Assembly (NCBI RefSeq): GCF_021025955.1 | Contig: NZ_JAJNCL010000001.1 | Coordinates: 806,001-870,000, forward strand | Source of the DNA: Rhodococcus qingshengii | GTDB lineage: Bacteria > Actinomycetota > Actinomycetes > Mycobacteriales > Mycobacteriaceae | Direction of reading: 5' to 3' | Length of the DNA stretch: 64,000 nucleotides | Part shown: one piece after another, positions 17,300-25,757 of the stretch | Numbering within the stretch: the stretch's first letter is position 1 | Layout: each line of letters opens with the position of its first letter | Notes under the pieces: model-generated | Database searches by the model: none | Told to the model about the DNA's origin: nothing | What the model saw: the letters and a program-made list of their open reading frames with translations, nothing else | Translations under genes and position numbers: made by a program

Positions 17300-18460
17300 T
17301 CAGCCGTAGACGTTGTCCGGGCTGATCAACTCGGTGATCGGTACCATCAAAGCGCTGGTCAGGTCAGTCTCGCCGTCGATGTCGGTGTTGATGAAGACGA
17401 CCAGTGTGGTGTCCTTCTCGGGCAAGTAGACCGAGACTGTCTTGTAGCCGGGCAGGCTTCCGTTGTGACCGATCCAGCCGCCGCTGTTGAACAATCCGAG
17501 TCCGTAGCCGGAGCTGTCGTCCCCTTCGCTCAAGCTCACGGTTTGCAGGCGCTGCTTCTGAGTGTCGTCGGTGAGGAGATCGCCCTTGGCCAGTGCCGGA
17601 GCCCAGATGCGCATGTCGTCCAACGACGAGATCATTGCACCCGCAGCGCCGCCCCACGACGGATTCCAGTCCGTTGCCGCGGTCACGGATTCGTCGAGCG
17701 TTTGGTTGGTGTACCCCTGTGCGTGTGGTGTCGGGAACGCGTTGGTGGTGGGAAAACTGGTGTGCTCCATTCCGAGTGGTGTCGTGATCTTGGTGTCGAT
17801 GACTTCCGACAGTTTGGAGCCGGAGACCTTTTCGATCACCATTCCCAGCAGGATAGTGTTGGTGTTCGAGTAGTCGACGGTGGTCCCTGGTCGAAGCTGA
17901 AGTGGGAGATCCTTGACGTACCCCACGAGCTCTTCGGGTGTGAAAGCTCGGCGAGGATCCGAAAGATATTCCATGACAAACTGTTCGGACGTCGTGTAGT
18001 CCACGAGCCCACTGCGCATCCCCGCCAGCTGGCGCAAGCTGATCGCATCGCCTTCCATGACGCCATCGACGTACTTGGAGATCGGGTCATCGAGACCGAT
18101 CTTGCCCTCGTCGACCAATTGCAGCAGGGCGGTCACGGTAAATGTTTTGGTGACGCTGCCGATCCGGTGGTAGAAGTCGGTTTCCATCGGTGCTTTGGTT
18201 GCCGTATCCGAGACTCCTGCAACCTTGACATAGTTGCCGTCGGGTCCCCAAATGCCCACCATCGCACCGGGAATCCCGGTCGAATTCACCGCTGCGTCGA
18301 TGATCGAATCGAGTTGGTCGGTGATGGCAGAGTCCATGACTTTGTCGGATGTGGCTGTCGGATTGTCTGCGGATTTGTCCGTGCTGCAGCTGATTACAGC
18401 TCCGGCAACCATGGCGCTGCACAGGCCGACAAGCATGATGCGTCTTGCTCCGGTTTTCAT
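17300..18460 (-). CDS. Serine hydrolase lipoprotein, class C beta-lactamase / DD-carboxypeptidase (R61) fold
   Basis: A 386-residue exported serine enzyme. From ATG 18460 it has a basic N-terminus, a hydrophobic stretch and a lipobox (AVISC, Cys at about 25). The catalytic SxxK is in IGSVTKTF, the tyrosine motif is YSN (VDYSNTNTILLG), and the third motif is HNG (IGHNGSLPGY). These are the three motifs of the Streptomyces R61 DD-peptidase/EstB group. It may trim peptidoglycan or cleave esters; a real beta-lactamase role is not implied. The reading frame extends 12 codons further upstream, but that would precede the signal sequence. Confidence 0.87.
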   Translation of the reverse strand: MKTGARRIMLVGLCSAMVAGAVISCSTDKSADNPTATSDKVMDSAITDQLDSIIDAAVNSTGIPGAMVGIWGPDGNYVKVAGVSDTATKAPMETDFYHRIGSVTKTFTVTALLQLVDEGKIGLDDPISKYVDGVMEGDAISLRQLAGMRSGLVDYTTSEQFVMEYLSDPRRAFTPEELVGYVKDLPLQLRPGTTVDYSNTNTILLGMVIEKVSGSKLSEVIDTKITTPLGMEHTSFPTTNAFPTPHAQGYTNQTLDESVTAATDWNPSWGGAAGAMISSLDDMRIWAPALAKGDLLTDDTQKQRLQTVSLSEGDDSSGYGLGLFNSGGWIGHNGSLPGYKTVSVYLPEKDTTLVVFINTDIDGETDLTSALMVPITELISPDNVYG

Positions 18461-18586
18461 GAGTCGAACTCTGCCTGTCCGAGGGCACTCACACATCGAC
18501 CCCGGGTACGGCAGACGCAGTCCCCAGGTACCTCCTCAACCGGTACTGGGGGACTACGGAACCCTGGCCTGAACCCTTGACTTGGG

Positions 18587-19507
18587 TCAGAGCCCGCCGT
18601 CGAAGAACGCCGCCAGCGCCGGTGCCGGATCTGCCGCGGTGCCCATGTTTGCTACGCCGACAACGATTAATCCCAGCGTGAACAGTGCAGCGAGAACACC
18701 GATCGACCCCGACACGAATCTCGTCCGTCTGTCGGATCGCGCAGTTTTCGCGAAGCGCACCCACAACAGCACGGACACGCCGAGTGATACTGCTGCCGCG
18801 ATCAGTGCGATCACAGCCATGGCCGCGTGATATCGAGCGAAGTCGCTGATCATTAGATCGAGCGCAGGGTTTTCCTGCCCTCTGGCGCCCGTGGACTCGG
18901 CGAGCTGATACCGAACTTGACCGAGAGTATCGGCGAGTTCCCCTTCCGTCTCGCCCACGGGCAGCATCGAGATCAGCGACGAGAAGGGTGCAACGACACC
19001 TTGGACATTTGCCATCACGAGCACCGAGGAGAACAGTGCGAGGATCGTGACCAGCCCTCCCGCCGAGACGAATGCGAGTTTCTTTCCAGCCGTCAGAGGG
19101 CCGGCGTTCACGAACGACGCCTTGAGCATCCGGCCGAGTGCGAGCAGAACCGTCAGCAGGATTACCGCGATCACGGCCTTGGCCACGTGGTACCGCAGCC
19201 AGTAGTCGACAGCGGACTCCAAGCTCGGAGAGAAGGCTTGGACACCGGAACTCCAGTATTCGACGAACGCGGCGCGGACCGTCTCGACGAGTTCCCCCTG
19301 GTCTGCGTACCCATCACCCGGCCTACTGGTCACCATGCCCGGGGCGAGAACGAAGGCAACGGAGAAACCGGCGACCAACGCGATCAACGCGGCGATCTTG
19401 CGACCGGAGGACTGCGTTGATCGCGACGGCCCTGCAGTGTTGTGCCGTGAAGCATTGTGAAGTGGGATTCCTCCAGCGTGATGAGCGATCATCTGGTTAC
19501 CGTCCAC
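18587..19507 (-). CDS. Unknown four-helix membrane protein
   Basis: I do not recognise a named family. The ~300-residue protein has four hydrophobic segments, near residues 38-58, 110-130, 150-172 and 225-250, plus one close to the C-terminus. The two extracytoplasmic loops look like internal repeats: one has AVDYWLRYHVAKAVIAVILL and the other ISDFARYHAAMAVIALIAAA, each starting with an RYH motif. This suggests duplication of a two-helix unit. GTG 19507 opens the frame; ATG 19492 is an equally plausible start. Same strand as the sdaA operon, 83 bases downstream of it, with no obvious link. Confidence 0.7.
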   Translation of the reverse strand: MDGNQMIAHHAGGIPLHNASRHNTAGPSRSTQSSGRKIAALIALVAGFSVAFVLAPGMVTSRPGDGYADQGELVETVRAAFVEYWSSGVQAFSPSLESAVDYWLRYHVAKAVIAVILLTVLLALGRMLKASFVNAGPLTAGKKLAFVSAGGLVTILALFSSVLVMANVQGVVAPFSSLISMLPVGETEGELADTLGQVRYQLAESTGARGQENPALDLMISDFARYHAAMAVIALIAAAVSLGVSVLLWVRFAKTARSDRRTRFVSGSIGVLAALFTLGLIVVGVANMGTAADPAPALAAFFDGGL

Positions 19508-19590
19508 AAAGTCATGTCACCGAGTGTAGAAATCGGTACACCGGACTTCATCCTTCGAGAGGATGATATTTCCGGCGATGGCATCCACCC

Positions 19591-20949
19591 TCAGCACTCG
19601 ACGACATTGACTGCGAGCCCGCCCTCACTGGTTTCCTTGTAACGCACGGACATGTCGTTTCCGGTTTGTCGCATGGTCTCGATGACGGTATCGAGGCTCA
19701 CCACATGTGTCCCGTCACCCAGGTATGCGAGTTCAGCTGCGGTGACCGCAGTGGAGGCAGCGACGGCATTTCGTTCGATGCACGGGATCTGGACCAGGCC
19801 ACCAACCGGATCGCAGGTCAGCCCCAGATGGTGTTCCATGGCAATCTCAGCTGCATTCTCGATTTGTCGTGGCGATCCGCCCATGACAGCGCACAAGCCG
19901 GCCGCCGCCATCGCGCAGGCAGCTCCGACTTCGCCTTGGCACCCCGCCTCCGCGCCCGAGATCGAGGCATTCGCCTTGATGATCGATCCGATTGCGGCTG
20001 CGGTGAGGAGAAAGGTTCGGACGTCGTGAACGCCGGCGCCCGTCGCGCGTATGTGGTGATAGAGCACCGCAGGCACGATGCCTGCGGCACCGTTCGTCGG
20101 AGCCGTTACCACGCGGCCACCTGCTGCATTTTCTTCGTTGACCGCCATGGCGTAGACGGTCAGCCACTCGCGTGAAGAGGGGGCGCAGTTACGTTGTTCC
20201 AGTTGAATGTTCGCAGACCGTGCTCTTCGGCGAACTCCGAGACGCCCGGGCAATACACCTTCGGTATGGGAACCACGCTCGATGCAGGCGCGCATCGCGG
20301 ACCAGATCGCGTCGATGCCGGCGAATGTCCGATCCTGGCCGTGTATCGCGAGTTCGTCAGACAGTGCCAGTTCGGCGATAGTTCCGGAACCGCATTCCGC
20401 CAGTAGCTCTTTCGCGGTTCGATAGCGTGAGTTGATCGAATGCGCGCTTACTTGCGTCTGAGTTCCGGCGCGCAGTACGAATCCGCCACCGATCGACAGA
20501 TATATACTCGTATAAACGATTTCGTGACCGTTGAAGGCGTTCAGTGTCATCGAGTTGGGGTGCCCGTGACGGCGAACGAGCGGCTCGAACACCATGTCCT
20601 CGTGAGTGAACACTACGTGTTCGAGTGGGCCGCCGACGAGCATCACCGATCCGCCGTCCGACAGCTCGGCCCATCGCCCGTGAACGTTGGTCGGCTCGCA
20701 CGTTTCAGGATCCAACCCACGAAGTCCCGCGATCACCGCGTCGGGAGTGCAGTGGCCTATTCCGGTGGCGGCGAGAGAGCCGTGCAGATTGCAGCGAATT
20801 CGGTCGACCGACGCGGTCAAGCCGGCGGCGGAGAGCTCGCCGACAAAAGTGCGGGCAGCGCGCATCGGACCGACCGTGTGTGAACTGGAGGGCCCGATGC
20901 CGACGGAGAAGAATTCGAGAGCGGAAACATAGACGCCGGTGGTGCTCAT
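19591..20949 (-). CDS. sdaA: L-serine ammonia-lyase, iron-sulfur dependent, single chain
   Basis: Deaminates L-serine to pyruvate and ammonia with a [4Fe-4S] cluster acting as Lewis acid. At 452 residues it is the fused bacterial type (beta plus alpha domains). The N-terminal [17 protein letters not shown] is the family signature, and cluster cysteines are expected in [19 protein letters not shown] and IPCIERNA. The protein ends in Cys, as in single-chain enzymes where the C-terminal residue reaches the active site. Its ATG overlaps the stop of the M20 amidohydrolase gene by 4 bases, so the two are translationally coupled, making it the terminal step of the operon. Confidence 0.94.
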   Translation of the reverse strand: MSTTGVYVSALEFFSVGIGPSSSHTVGPMRAARTFVGELSAAGLTASVDRIRCNLHGSLAATGIGHCTPDAVIAGLRGLDPETCEPTNVHGRWAELSDGGSVMLVGGPLEHVVFTHEDMVFEPLVRRHGHPNSMTLNAFNGHEIVYTSIYLSIGGGFVLRAGTQTQVSAHSINSRYRTAKELLAECGSGTIAELALSDELAIHGQDRTFAGIDAIWSAMRACIERGSHTEGVLPGRLGVRRRARSANIQLEQRNCAPSSREWLTVYAMAVNEENAAGGRVVTAPTNGAAGIVPAVLYHHIRATGAGVHDVRTFLLTAAAIGSIIKANASISGAEAGCQGEVGAACAMAAAGLCAVMGGSPRQIENAAEIAMEHHLGLTCDPVGGLVQIPCIERNAVAASTAVTAAELAYLGDGTHVVSLDTVIETMRQTGNDMSVRYKETSEGGLAVNVVEC

Positions 20950-22160
20950 TCGGCGCTCGTGACGGTGGTCGCTCCTGACTCGCGCTGGGCCGCAATCGTC
21001 AGGAGGTTGGAGCGCGAGTCCCCGGTGGCGGCTCGGATCACTGTGCGCGCCATCGCAATTGCTCCGTGCAGAACAGCTTCGTCGCCCGCTGCCGAGCGGG
21101 CATCAGCGGCAAACTTGATCGTGTGAGGAACTCCGGTAACGCCGCGTAACGCGATCATCGGGTGGATCGAGGGAACCGCCTTCGACACGTTGCCCATGTC
21201 TGTCGAGCCGCCTGTCAGGGGAGTTCGGGCGGCCGCGGTGCGGCCCAGGCTCGCGATCTCCTCGTCCCAGATCGTCGCCAGCACGCGATGTTGAACAAGC
21301 TCCTCGTAGCGAGGTTCGGCGCGTTCGGTTGACCAGGAGCAGTCGCTGGCCACAGCTGCGCCCTCGAAGCAGGCGAGCATGCGACGCTTGGCGTCCAATA
21401 GAACGTCGAGTTCTGCGGCCCGAACTTCCGCTCGCACCAACGTCGAGGCCGGAATGATGTTTGTTGCTTCGCCGCCGTGCTCGACGTAGGCGTTCAGTCT
21501 GACGTCGGACTGAAGTTGTTGGCGGAGGAGTCCGATGGCAACCAAGGCGATCGTGGCGGCGTCACCTGCGTTGATGCCCTTGTGTGGCGCAGCGGCGGCG
21601 TGTGCGGCTCTTCCGGTGTAGGTCACATCGAACCGATCGACTGCCTGCGTTCTGGTGGCGGTGCAACTGACGTCTTCGCCTGCAGCGCCGTGGACCATGA
21701 TCGACATCGCCGCACCCTCCCATGCGCCACGTTCGAGCAGCAAGACTTTTCCGCCACCATGTTCCTCGGCCGGCGTACCGAGGAGGACGACGGTCAGGCC
21801 GTGTTCCTCAGCGACCTCTCCGAGCGCGATAGCTGCTCCCAGTCCGGCAGCTGCGATGACATTGTGTCCACACGCATGACCGATGTCGGGAAGGGCGTCG
21901 TACTCGGCGCAAACGACGACGCGGAAGGGGCCGGAGCCTCGCACCGCTTCGAATGCGGTCTCGAGGCCGTAGGCGGCGCGAGTAACCGCGAAGCCGGCTT
22001 CCTGCGCGGCGTCCGCCAAGAGGGCCGACGCCCGATGCTCTTCGAATGCCAACTCTGGGTGAGCATGGATGGTGTGGCTGACGTCGATGAGGCGAGATGT
22101 CCACTTCTCGATCGTGCTCGAAACCGAGTCGGTGGGGGTGAGGGTGTCAGCGATGGACAT
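20946..22160 (-). CDS. M20-family amidohydrolase / aminoacylase
   Basis: A 404-residue zinc peptidase-like hydrolase of the M20D group (IAA-amino acid, N-acyl-amino acid and AbgB-like amidases). Visible are HAHPELAFEEHRAS near the N-terminus, DIGHACGHNVIAAAGLG with Cys/His metal ligands, GTPAEEHGGGK with a Glu pair, and a dimerisation-domain HGGEATNIIP. Such enzymes cleave an amide bond between an acyl or aryl group and an amino acid or glutamate. The overlapping downstream gene, L-serine dehydratase, suggests that the product could be serine (inference). Upstream on the same strand, 68 bases away, is a DUF3100 membrane transporter. Confidence 0.88.
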   Translation of the reverse strand: MSIADTLTPTDSVSSTIEKWTSRLIDVSHTIHAHPELAFEEHRASALLADAAQEAGFAVTRAAYGLETAFEAVRGSGPFRVVVCAEYDALPDIGHACGHNVIAAAGLGAAIALGEVAEEHGLTVVLLGTPAEEHGGGKVLLLERGAWEGAAMSIMVHGAAGEDVSCTATRTQAVDRFDVTYTGRAAHAAAAPHKGINAGDAATIALVAIGLLRQQLQSDVRLNAYVEHGGEATNIIPASTLVRAEVRAAELDVLLDAKRRMLACFEGAAVASDCSWSTERAEPRYEELVQHRVLATIWDEEIASLGRTAAARTPLTGGSTDMGNVSKAVPSIHPMIALRGVTGVPHTIKFAADARSAAGDEAVLHGAIAMARTVIRAATGDSRSNLLTIAAQRESGATTVTSAE

Positions 22161-22228
22161 GGAAATTGTTTCCTTTCAACGTCTTTTGTTCTCTGTATCT
22201 TTGGATCGCGGTGTCTTTGCGTGCAGTT

Positions 22229-23572
22229 CTAATGCCAGAGGCCGAGCGCGAACTCCGCGACGACCACGGAAAGTAGGTAAGAGGCGAGGATCGCGACGAT
22301 TCCGACGGGGACGATCTTCCAGCCGATCGTCTTGAGCAAGGGAAGGTCCTTGCCGAGGCTGAGACCTGCGACAGTCAAGGTGAGGGTGCAGATCGAGAGA
22401 AAATCGACGGTACCGACGGTGCTCGAGGCGAAGTCGCTGATGGGGGACCACGGAGTGGTCGCCAAGGCGCCGATGGTGATAATTGCGATCATCGCCGCGA
22501 TCTTGCCGCGCGTCAGGCGGGCCACGCCGACGCCCAGGAGCAACAATCCGGTGAGGATCAGGTAACCGACGATGATCGATCGAGATACGCCACCCGCTGC
22601 GATCGAGGAGACGATGACCCCACCGACGAACAGAATCGGAACGATGGTGGTCAGCGGCACGGTGACGCTCGGCGCAACCGCTTGTGGTGCAGTGTCGGCT
22701 TTCCGTTCGCTGGTCGCCTTCGAACGCTTGGTGAGTGCGCCGTAGATTCGATCGGCAAGCGGGAGTGCGACATACATGCCGACATACACGCCGAGGAGGC
22801 CGGTGATGATGTTGGATGTGGCCGCCACGGCGAGGACCTGGTCGGCCATCTCGGGGTGCGCCGAAACGACGCTGGCGGCGGCGGCAGCCATCATCGAGCC
22901 GGATCCGACCCCAGCGCCCATTGCCAACGCGAGGGGGTCAAAGATGTTGAAGGATGTAGCCAGCGACGCAATCAGGCTGATCAGCACGGCACCGAACAGA
23001 GTGCCGAAGACGTACATCGACAGGACTCCACGGTACTGGTCGGAATCGGGTCCGTAGCGTTCGCTGACCATCGCGAACGACCCCTCGCGGTCGATGGAAA
23101 AGGTTGCTCCGACGGTGGCCGGTCCCATCCGAAGGAGTACCGCCAGCGGGAGTGCAAGAGCGATAGTGCCGAACAAGTGCCCCAGTTCCTGCAGTAGCAG
23201 TGCGGGGCCCGCCTCGAACAACAGTTGGATGTTCGGGCCGATGGTGAAAGACAATCTTGCGCAAAGAAAGAGAACAGCCAGGCCCATGATTGCCGAGGCT
23301 GCGGCCTGAAGATCGAGGCCGAGAGGTTTCCACTTCTGACTCGAGACGACACCGCCGGCAATCAGTCCCCACACCATGGGCAAGATCGTGATGGCGGCAG
23401 CGCCGACGGGAATCACTGCAGGGCCGATCAGTTGGGCGCCTGCCGCAAGCCCGAGGAGCAGAATCACCACGATCCACAGGCGTGGTGACCGCATGGCGAA
23501 AACGACCTTTTGCATCGCGGTTTGATCGCTGACCGGAGAATCGTCATGCGAGACAGGGAATGCTTCGGTCAT
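22229..23572 (-). CDS. DUF3100-family membrane transporter
   Basis: A 447-residue integral membrane protein with about ten to eleven hydrophobic segments, a charged cytoplasmic loop around residues 285-310 and no ATP-binding or carboxy-terminal domains. I recognise it as DUF3100, a family often found beside M20 amidohydrolases; its substrate is not established to my knowledge. It heads the operon DUF3100-M20-sdaA and is divergent from a double Lrp/AsnC-type regulator. A role in taking up the amide that the M20 enzyme cleaves is plausible. Start ATG 23572; alternatives downstream would remove the short cytosolic N-terminus only. Confidence 0.82.
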   Translation of the reverse strand: MTEAFPVSHDDSPVSDQTAMQKVVFAMRSPRLWIVVILLLGLAAGAQLIGPAVIPVGAAAITILPMVWGLIAGGVVSSQKWKPLGLDLQAAASAIMGLAVLFLCARLSFTIGPNIQLLFEAGPALLLQELGHLFGTIALALPLAVLLRMGPATVGATFSIDREGSFAMVSERYGPDSDQYRGVLSMYVFGTLFGAVLISLIASLATSFNIFDPLALAMGAGVGSGSMMAAAAASVVSAHPEMADQVLAVAATSNIITGLLGVYVGMYVALPLADRIYGALTKRSKATSERKADTAPQAVAPSVTVPLTTIVPILFVGGVIVSSIAAGGVSRSIIVGYLILTGLLLLGVGVARLTRGKIAAMIAIITIGALATTPWSPISDFASSTVGTVDFLSICTLTLTVAGLSLGKDLPLLKTIGWKIVPVGIVAILASYLLSVVVAEFALGLWH

Positions 23573-23721
23573 GTCGGTGTCTTTCTCGAGGGGGCGAACG
23601 AACGCAAGAAGTAAGCGTTCTCGAGGTTCAGGATTTGGTGGACTATTGATGTGATGAAGTTAGGATCAACGCCTTTCGATCCCTGTTTCGGTGCAGCATT
23701 CTTTTGAAAGTGAGGTTCTCG

Positions 23722-24708
23722 GTGCAGGATCAGATGCTCAGGGACGAAGATCTTCGACTGTTGAACGCACTGCAGATCAGGCCACGAGCGTCGTGGTCCG
23801 AGCTTTCACGCGCGATCGGTTCCGACCCGGTCACCCTGACCAGGCGTTGGGAGCGTCTGCACTCGCAAGGAATAGCGTGGATCGCTGCGTACCGTGGGGG
23901 TCCCATCGTGTCGGCGACCGCACTTCTCGAGATCGAATGCGCACCGGCACAGACCCTGAGCGTTGCCGAACAGATCGCGCACGATCCCGAAGTTCTCACA
24001 GTCGATCTCACCACCGGCAATCGGGATCTGCTCGTCACGCTCACCTGCACTGACCTCGATCAATTGTCCCGGTACGTGTTGGAGCGAACACGATCGCTGC
24101 CGACGATCACCGCGATGCGAACTCAGATCGTGTCCTCGGCGAACTCCGACGCACGAAACTGGCGTCTACGTGCTCTCGATGCGGAAGAAATTGCCGCGCT
24201 CGAGTCGGCCCCGGCGGCGAAGATCCGTGGTGTACGCGCCAGCGAAGAGGAACAGTCGCAGCTGTTCGAGATCCTTTCTCGCGAACCACGAATTACCGTC
24301 TCGGCACTCGCTGCAGCACTCGGAGTCACGCCGGCTCGCGCCGGGGCGCTCCTTTCTCACGAGCTGTCGACGGGGCGTCTTGTCGTCCGCACGGAGATTG
24401 CTCGGCCATACTCCGGTTGGCCGGTTTACGCCTGGTACTTCTTACGTCTCGACGGGCGAAAGGAGGCAATTGCTCAGCGCCTTTCCCACCTGCGTGAGGC
24501 GAGGCTTGTTGCTTCTACGATCGGCAGCTACGACATCGCATTGGCGGTGTGGCTGCGCTCGATCGACGACGTGCAGCGTTTGGAAGGTTATCTCGCCGAG
24601 CAGTTTCCGGGCGTATCCGTGGTGGACCGGTCGATCGTCCTGCGTACGCCGCATCACCTACATCGAACGATCGATGTGTCTGGTCGAAGCATGCCGAAGC
24701 ACGGGTGA
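23722..24708 (+). CDS. Lrp/AsnC-family regulator with two tandem AsnC units
   Basis: A 328-residue regulator, about twice the usual Lrp size. The first helix-turn-helix (about 8-55) reads LRLLNALQIRPRASWSELSRAIGSD and is followed by a RAM-type effector domain (TALLEIECAPAQTLSVAEQIA). A second helix-turn-helix (LFEILSREPRITVSALAAALG) and second RAM domain (VYAWYFLRLDG, ASTIGSYDIALAVWL) complete it. GTG 23722 has AAAGTGAGG six bases upstream; TTG 23704 and ATG 23734 are alternatives. Divergent from the DUF3100-M20-sdaA operon, with a 150-base gap between. It is the likely regulator, perhaps responding to serine or another amino acid. Confidence 0.85.
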   Translation: MQDQMLRDEDLRLLNALQIRPRASWSELSRAIGSDPVTLTRRWERLHSQGIAWIAAYRGGPIVSATALLEIECAPAQTLSVAEQIAHDPEVLTVDLTTGNRDLLVTLTCTDLDQLSRYVLERTRSLPTITAMRTQIVSSANSDARNWRLRALDAEEIAALESAPAAKIRGVRASEEEQSQLFEILSREPRITVSALAAALGVTPARAGALLSHELSTGRLVVRTEIARPYSGWPVYAWYFLRLDGRKEAIAQRLSHLREARLVASTIGSYDIALAVWLRSIDDVQRLEGYLAEQFPGVSVVDRSIVLRTPHHLHRTIDVSGRSMPKHG

Positions 24709-24744
24709 TCCCCAACGCATTCGTGCGGGTCGGGTGCTCCCCGA

Positions 24745-25710
24745 CTACTCAGGGATGGTTACGTCGACGATCAAGCCGTGGTGATCGGAACCTTCGATCT
24801 GGATTCGTTCGAGCGACTTCGCCTGTGCGCCGCGCAGAACTACGTGGTCGATGCCGACTATCGCAGGGAACCGCTTGTCAGCGGGGTAGGTGGGAACGAT
24901 GCCGACGCCCAATTGGTCTGCGGTGTCGGAGTAACCGACGTCGAGGAGGTCTCGGAATTGTTTGTGCATGAAGGTCGTATTGAAGTCGCCGCTGACGATG
25001 ACGGTTTCCTCGGCGGCAGCGGTGTCGAGCGCGTTCCGTAGAGTGCTCAGCTCGGCAGTCCACACGTCGGGCGGGGTCACGTACGCCGGTCCGGGGTGTA
25101 CCGCCAGAAGCGTGAATGGAGTAGAGAAGCCCACTGTTGCAACAAGATTCGTGGGTCCGAAGCCGTTCAACTCTCGTGTATCCGTCAGCGGGAAACGGCT
25201 GTAAATCCCTGCTCCACCGCCGCCCGCGTTGTCCGGCATCAAGAAGTGGTAAGGCAATAATTGTTCGAGTCCCTGATCCCGCAGGGATCCTTCGAGTGAT
25301 TCGGTGAGTTCCTGAACTGTCAGGACGTCGACTGCTTTCTCGCGCACCGTCGCAGTCAAACTGGCGGGGTCCGCCTGCCCGAAGAGAAGATTCGCCTGCA
25401 TCACCCGCAGGGACGGCCCGTCGATTTCGGAACCGTTCGCGACGTACAACGGGCTGATCACCGAAGCGCCGATCGCAATGAGCGCAACCGAGATCGCCAG
25501 GAGAATCCAGCGCCGAAAGGCCAGGCAGATCAGAGACGCGACGAGTGTGACTGCAAGCAGAATTGGGACAAAAGAGGCCACGGCGATCAACGGGTTGATC
25601 GGCTTGGTGGAATACAAAGCGATCAGCGCGACAACGCCGACGGCAATACCTCCCACACCGGCGACCTGAGCCATACGGCGTGCCGGAACATTGTCCGTCG
25701 TGAATCCCAT
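24745..25710 (-). CDS. Membrane-anchored endonuclease/exonuclease/phosphatase-family protein
   Basis: A 321-residue protein. The N-terminus has three closely spaced membrane helices (about 12-95). The rest is the EEP fold facing out of the cytosol: QANLLFGQ, VLTVQELTE (metal Glu), LLAVHPGPAY, SGDFNTTF (catalytic Asp/Asn) and the final SDHHGLIV pair of histidines. EEP proteins include DNase, phosphodiesterase and lipid-phosphatase activities, so the substrate is not assignable. It is downstream of the SulP gene by 47 bases on the same strand; an operon is possible. Confidence 0.82.
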   Translation of the reverse strand: MGFTTDNVPARRMAQVAGVGGIAVGVVALIALYSTKPINPLIAVASFVPILLAVTLVASLICLAFRRWILLAISVALIAIGASVISPLYVANGSEIDGPSLRVMQANLLFGQADPASLTATVREKAVDVLTVQELTESLEGSLRDQGLEQLLPYHFLMPDNAGGGGAGIYSRFPLTDTRELNGFGPTNLVATVGFSTPFTLLAVHPGPAYVTPPDVWTAELSTLRNALDTAAAEETVIVSGDFNTTFMHKQFRDLLDVGYSDTADQLGVGIVPTYPADKRFPAIVGIDHVVLRGAQAKSLERIQIEGSDHHGLIVDVTIPE

Positions 25711-25757
25711 ACCAAACGGTACCTAATGCAGCCACGACTCCCGATTGCCTGGCGTTG

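Noticed and set aside
17300-18460. True beta-lactamase
   Set aside because: Motifs match the R61-like DD-peptidase/esterase group in general; nothing in the sequence shows beta-lactam hydrolysis.
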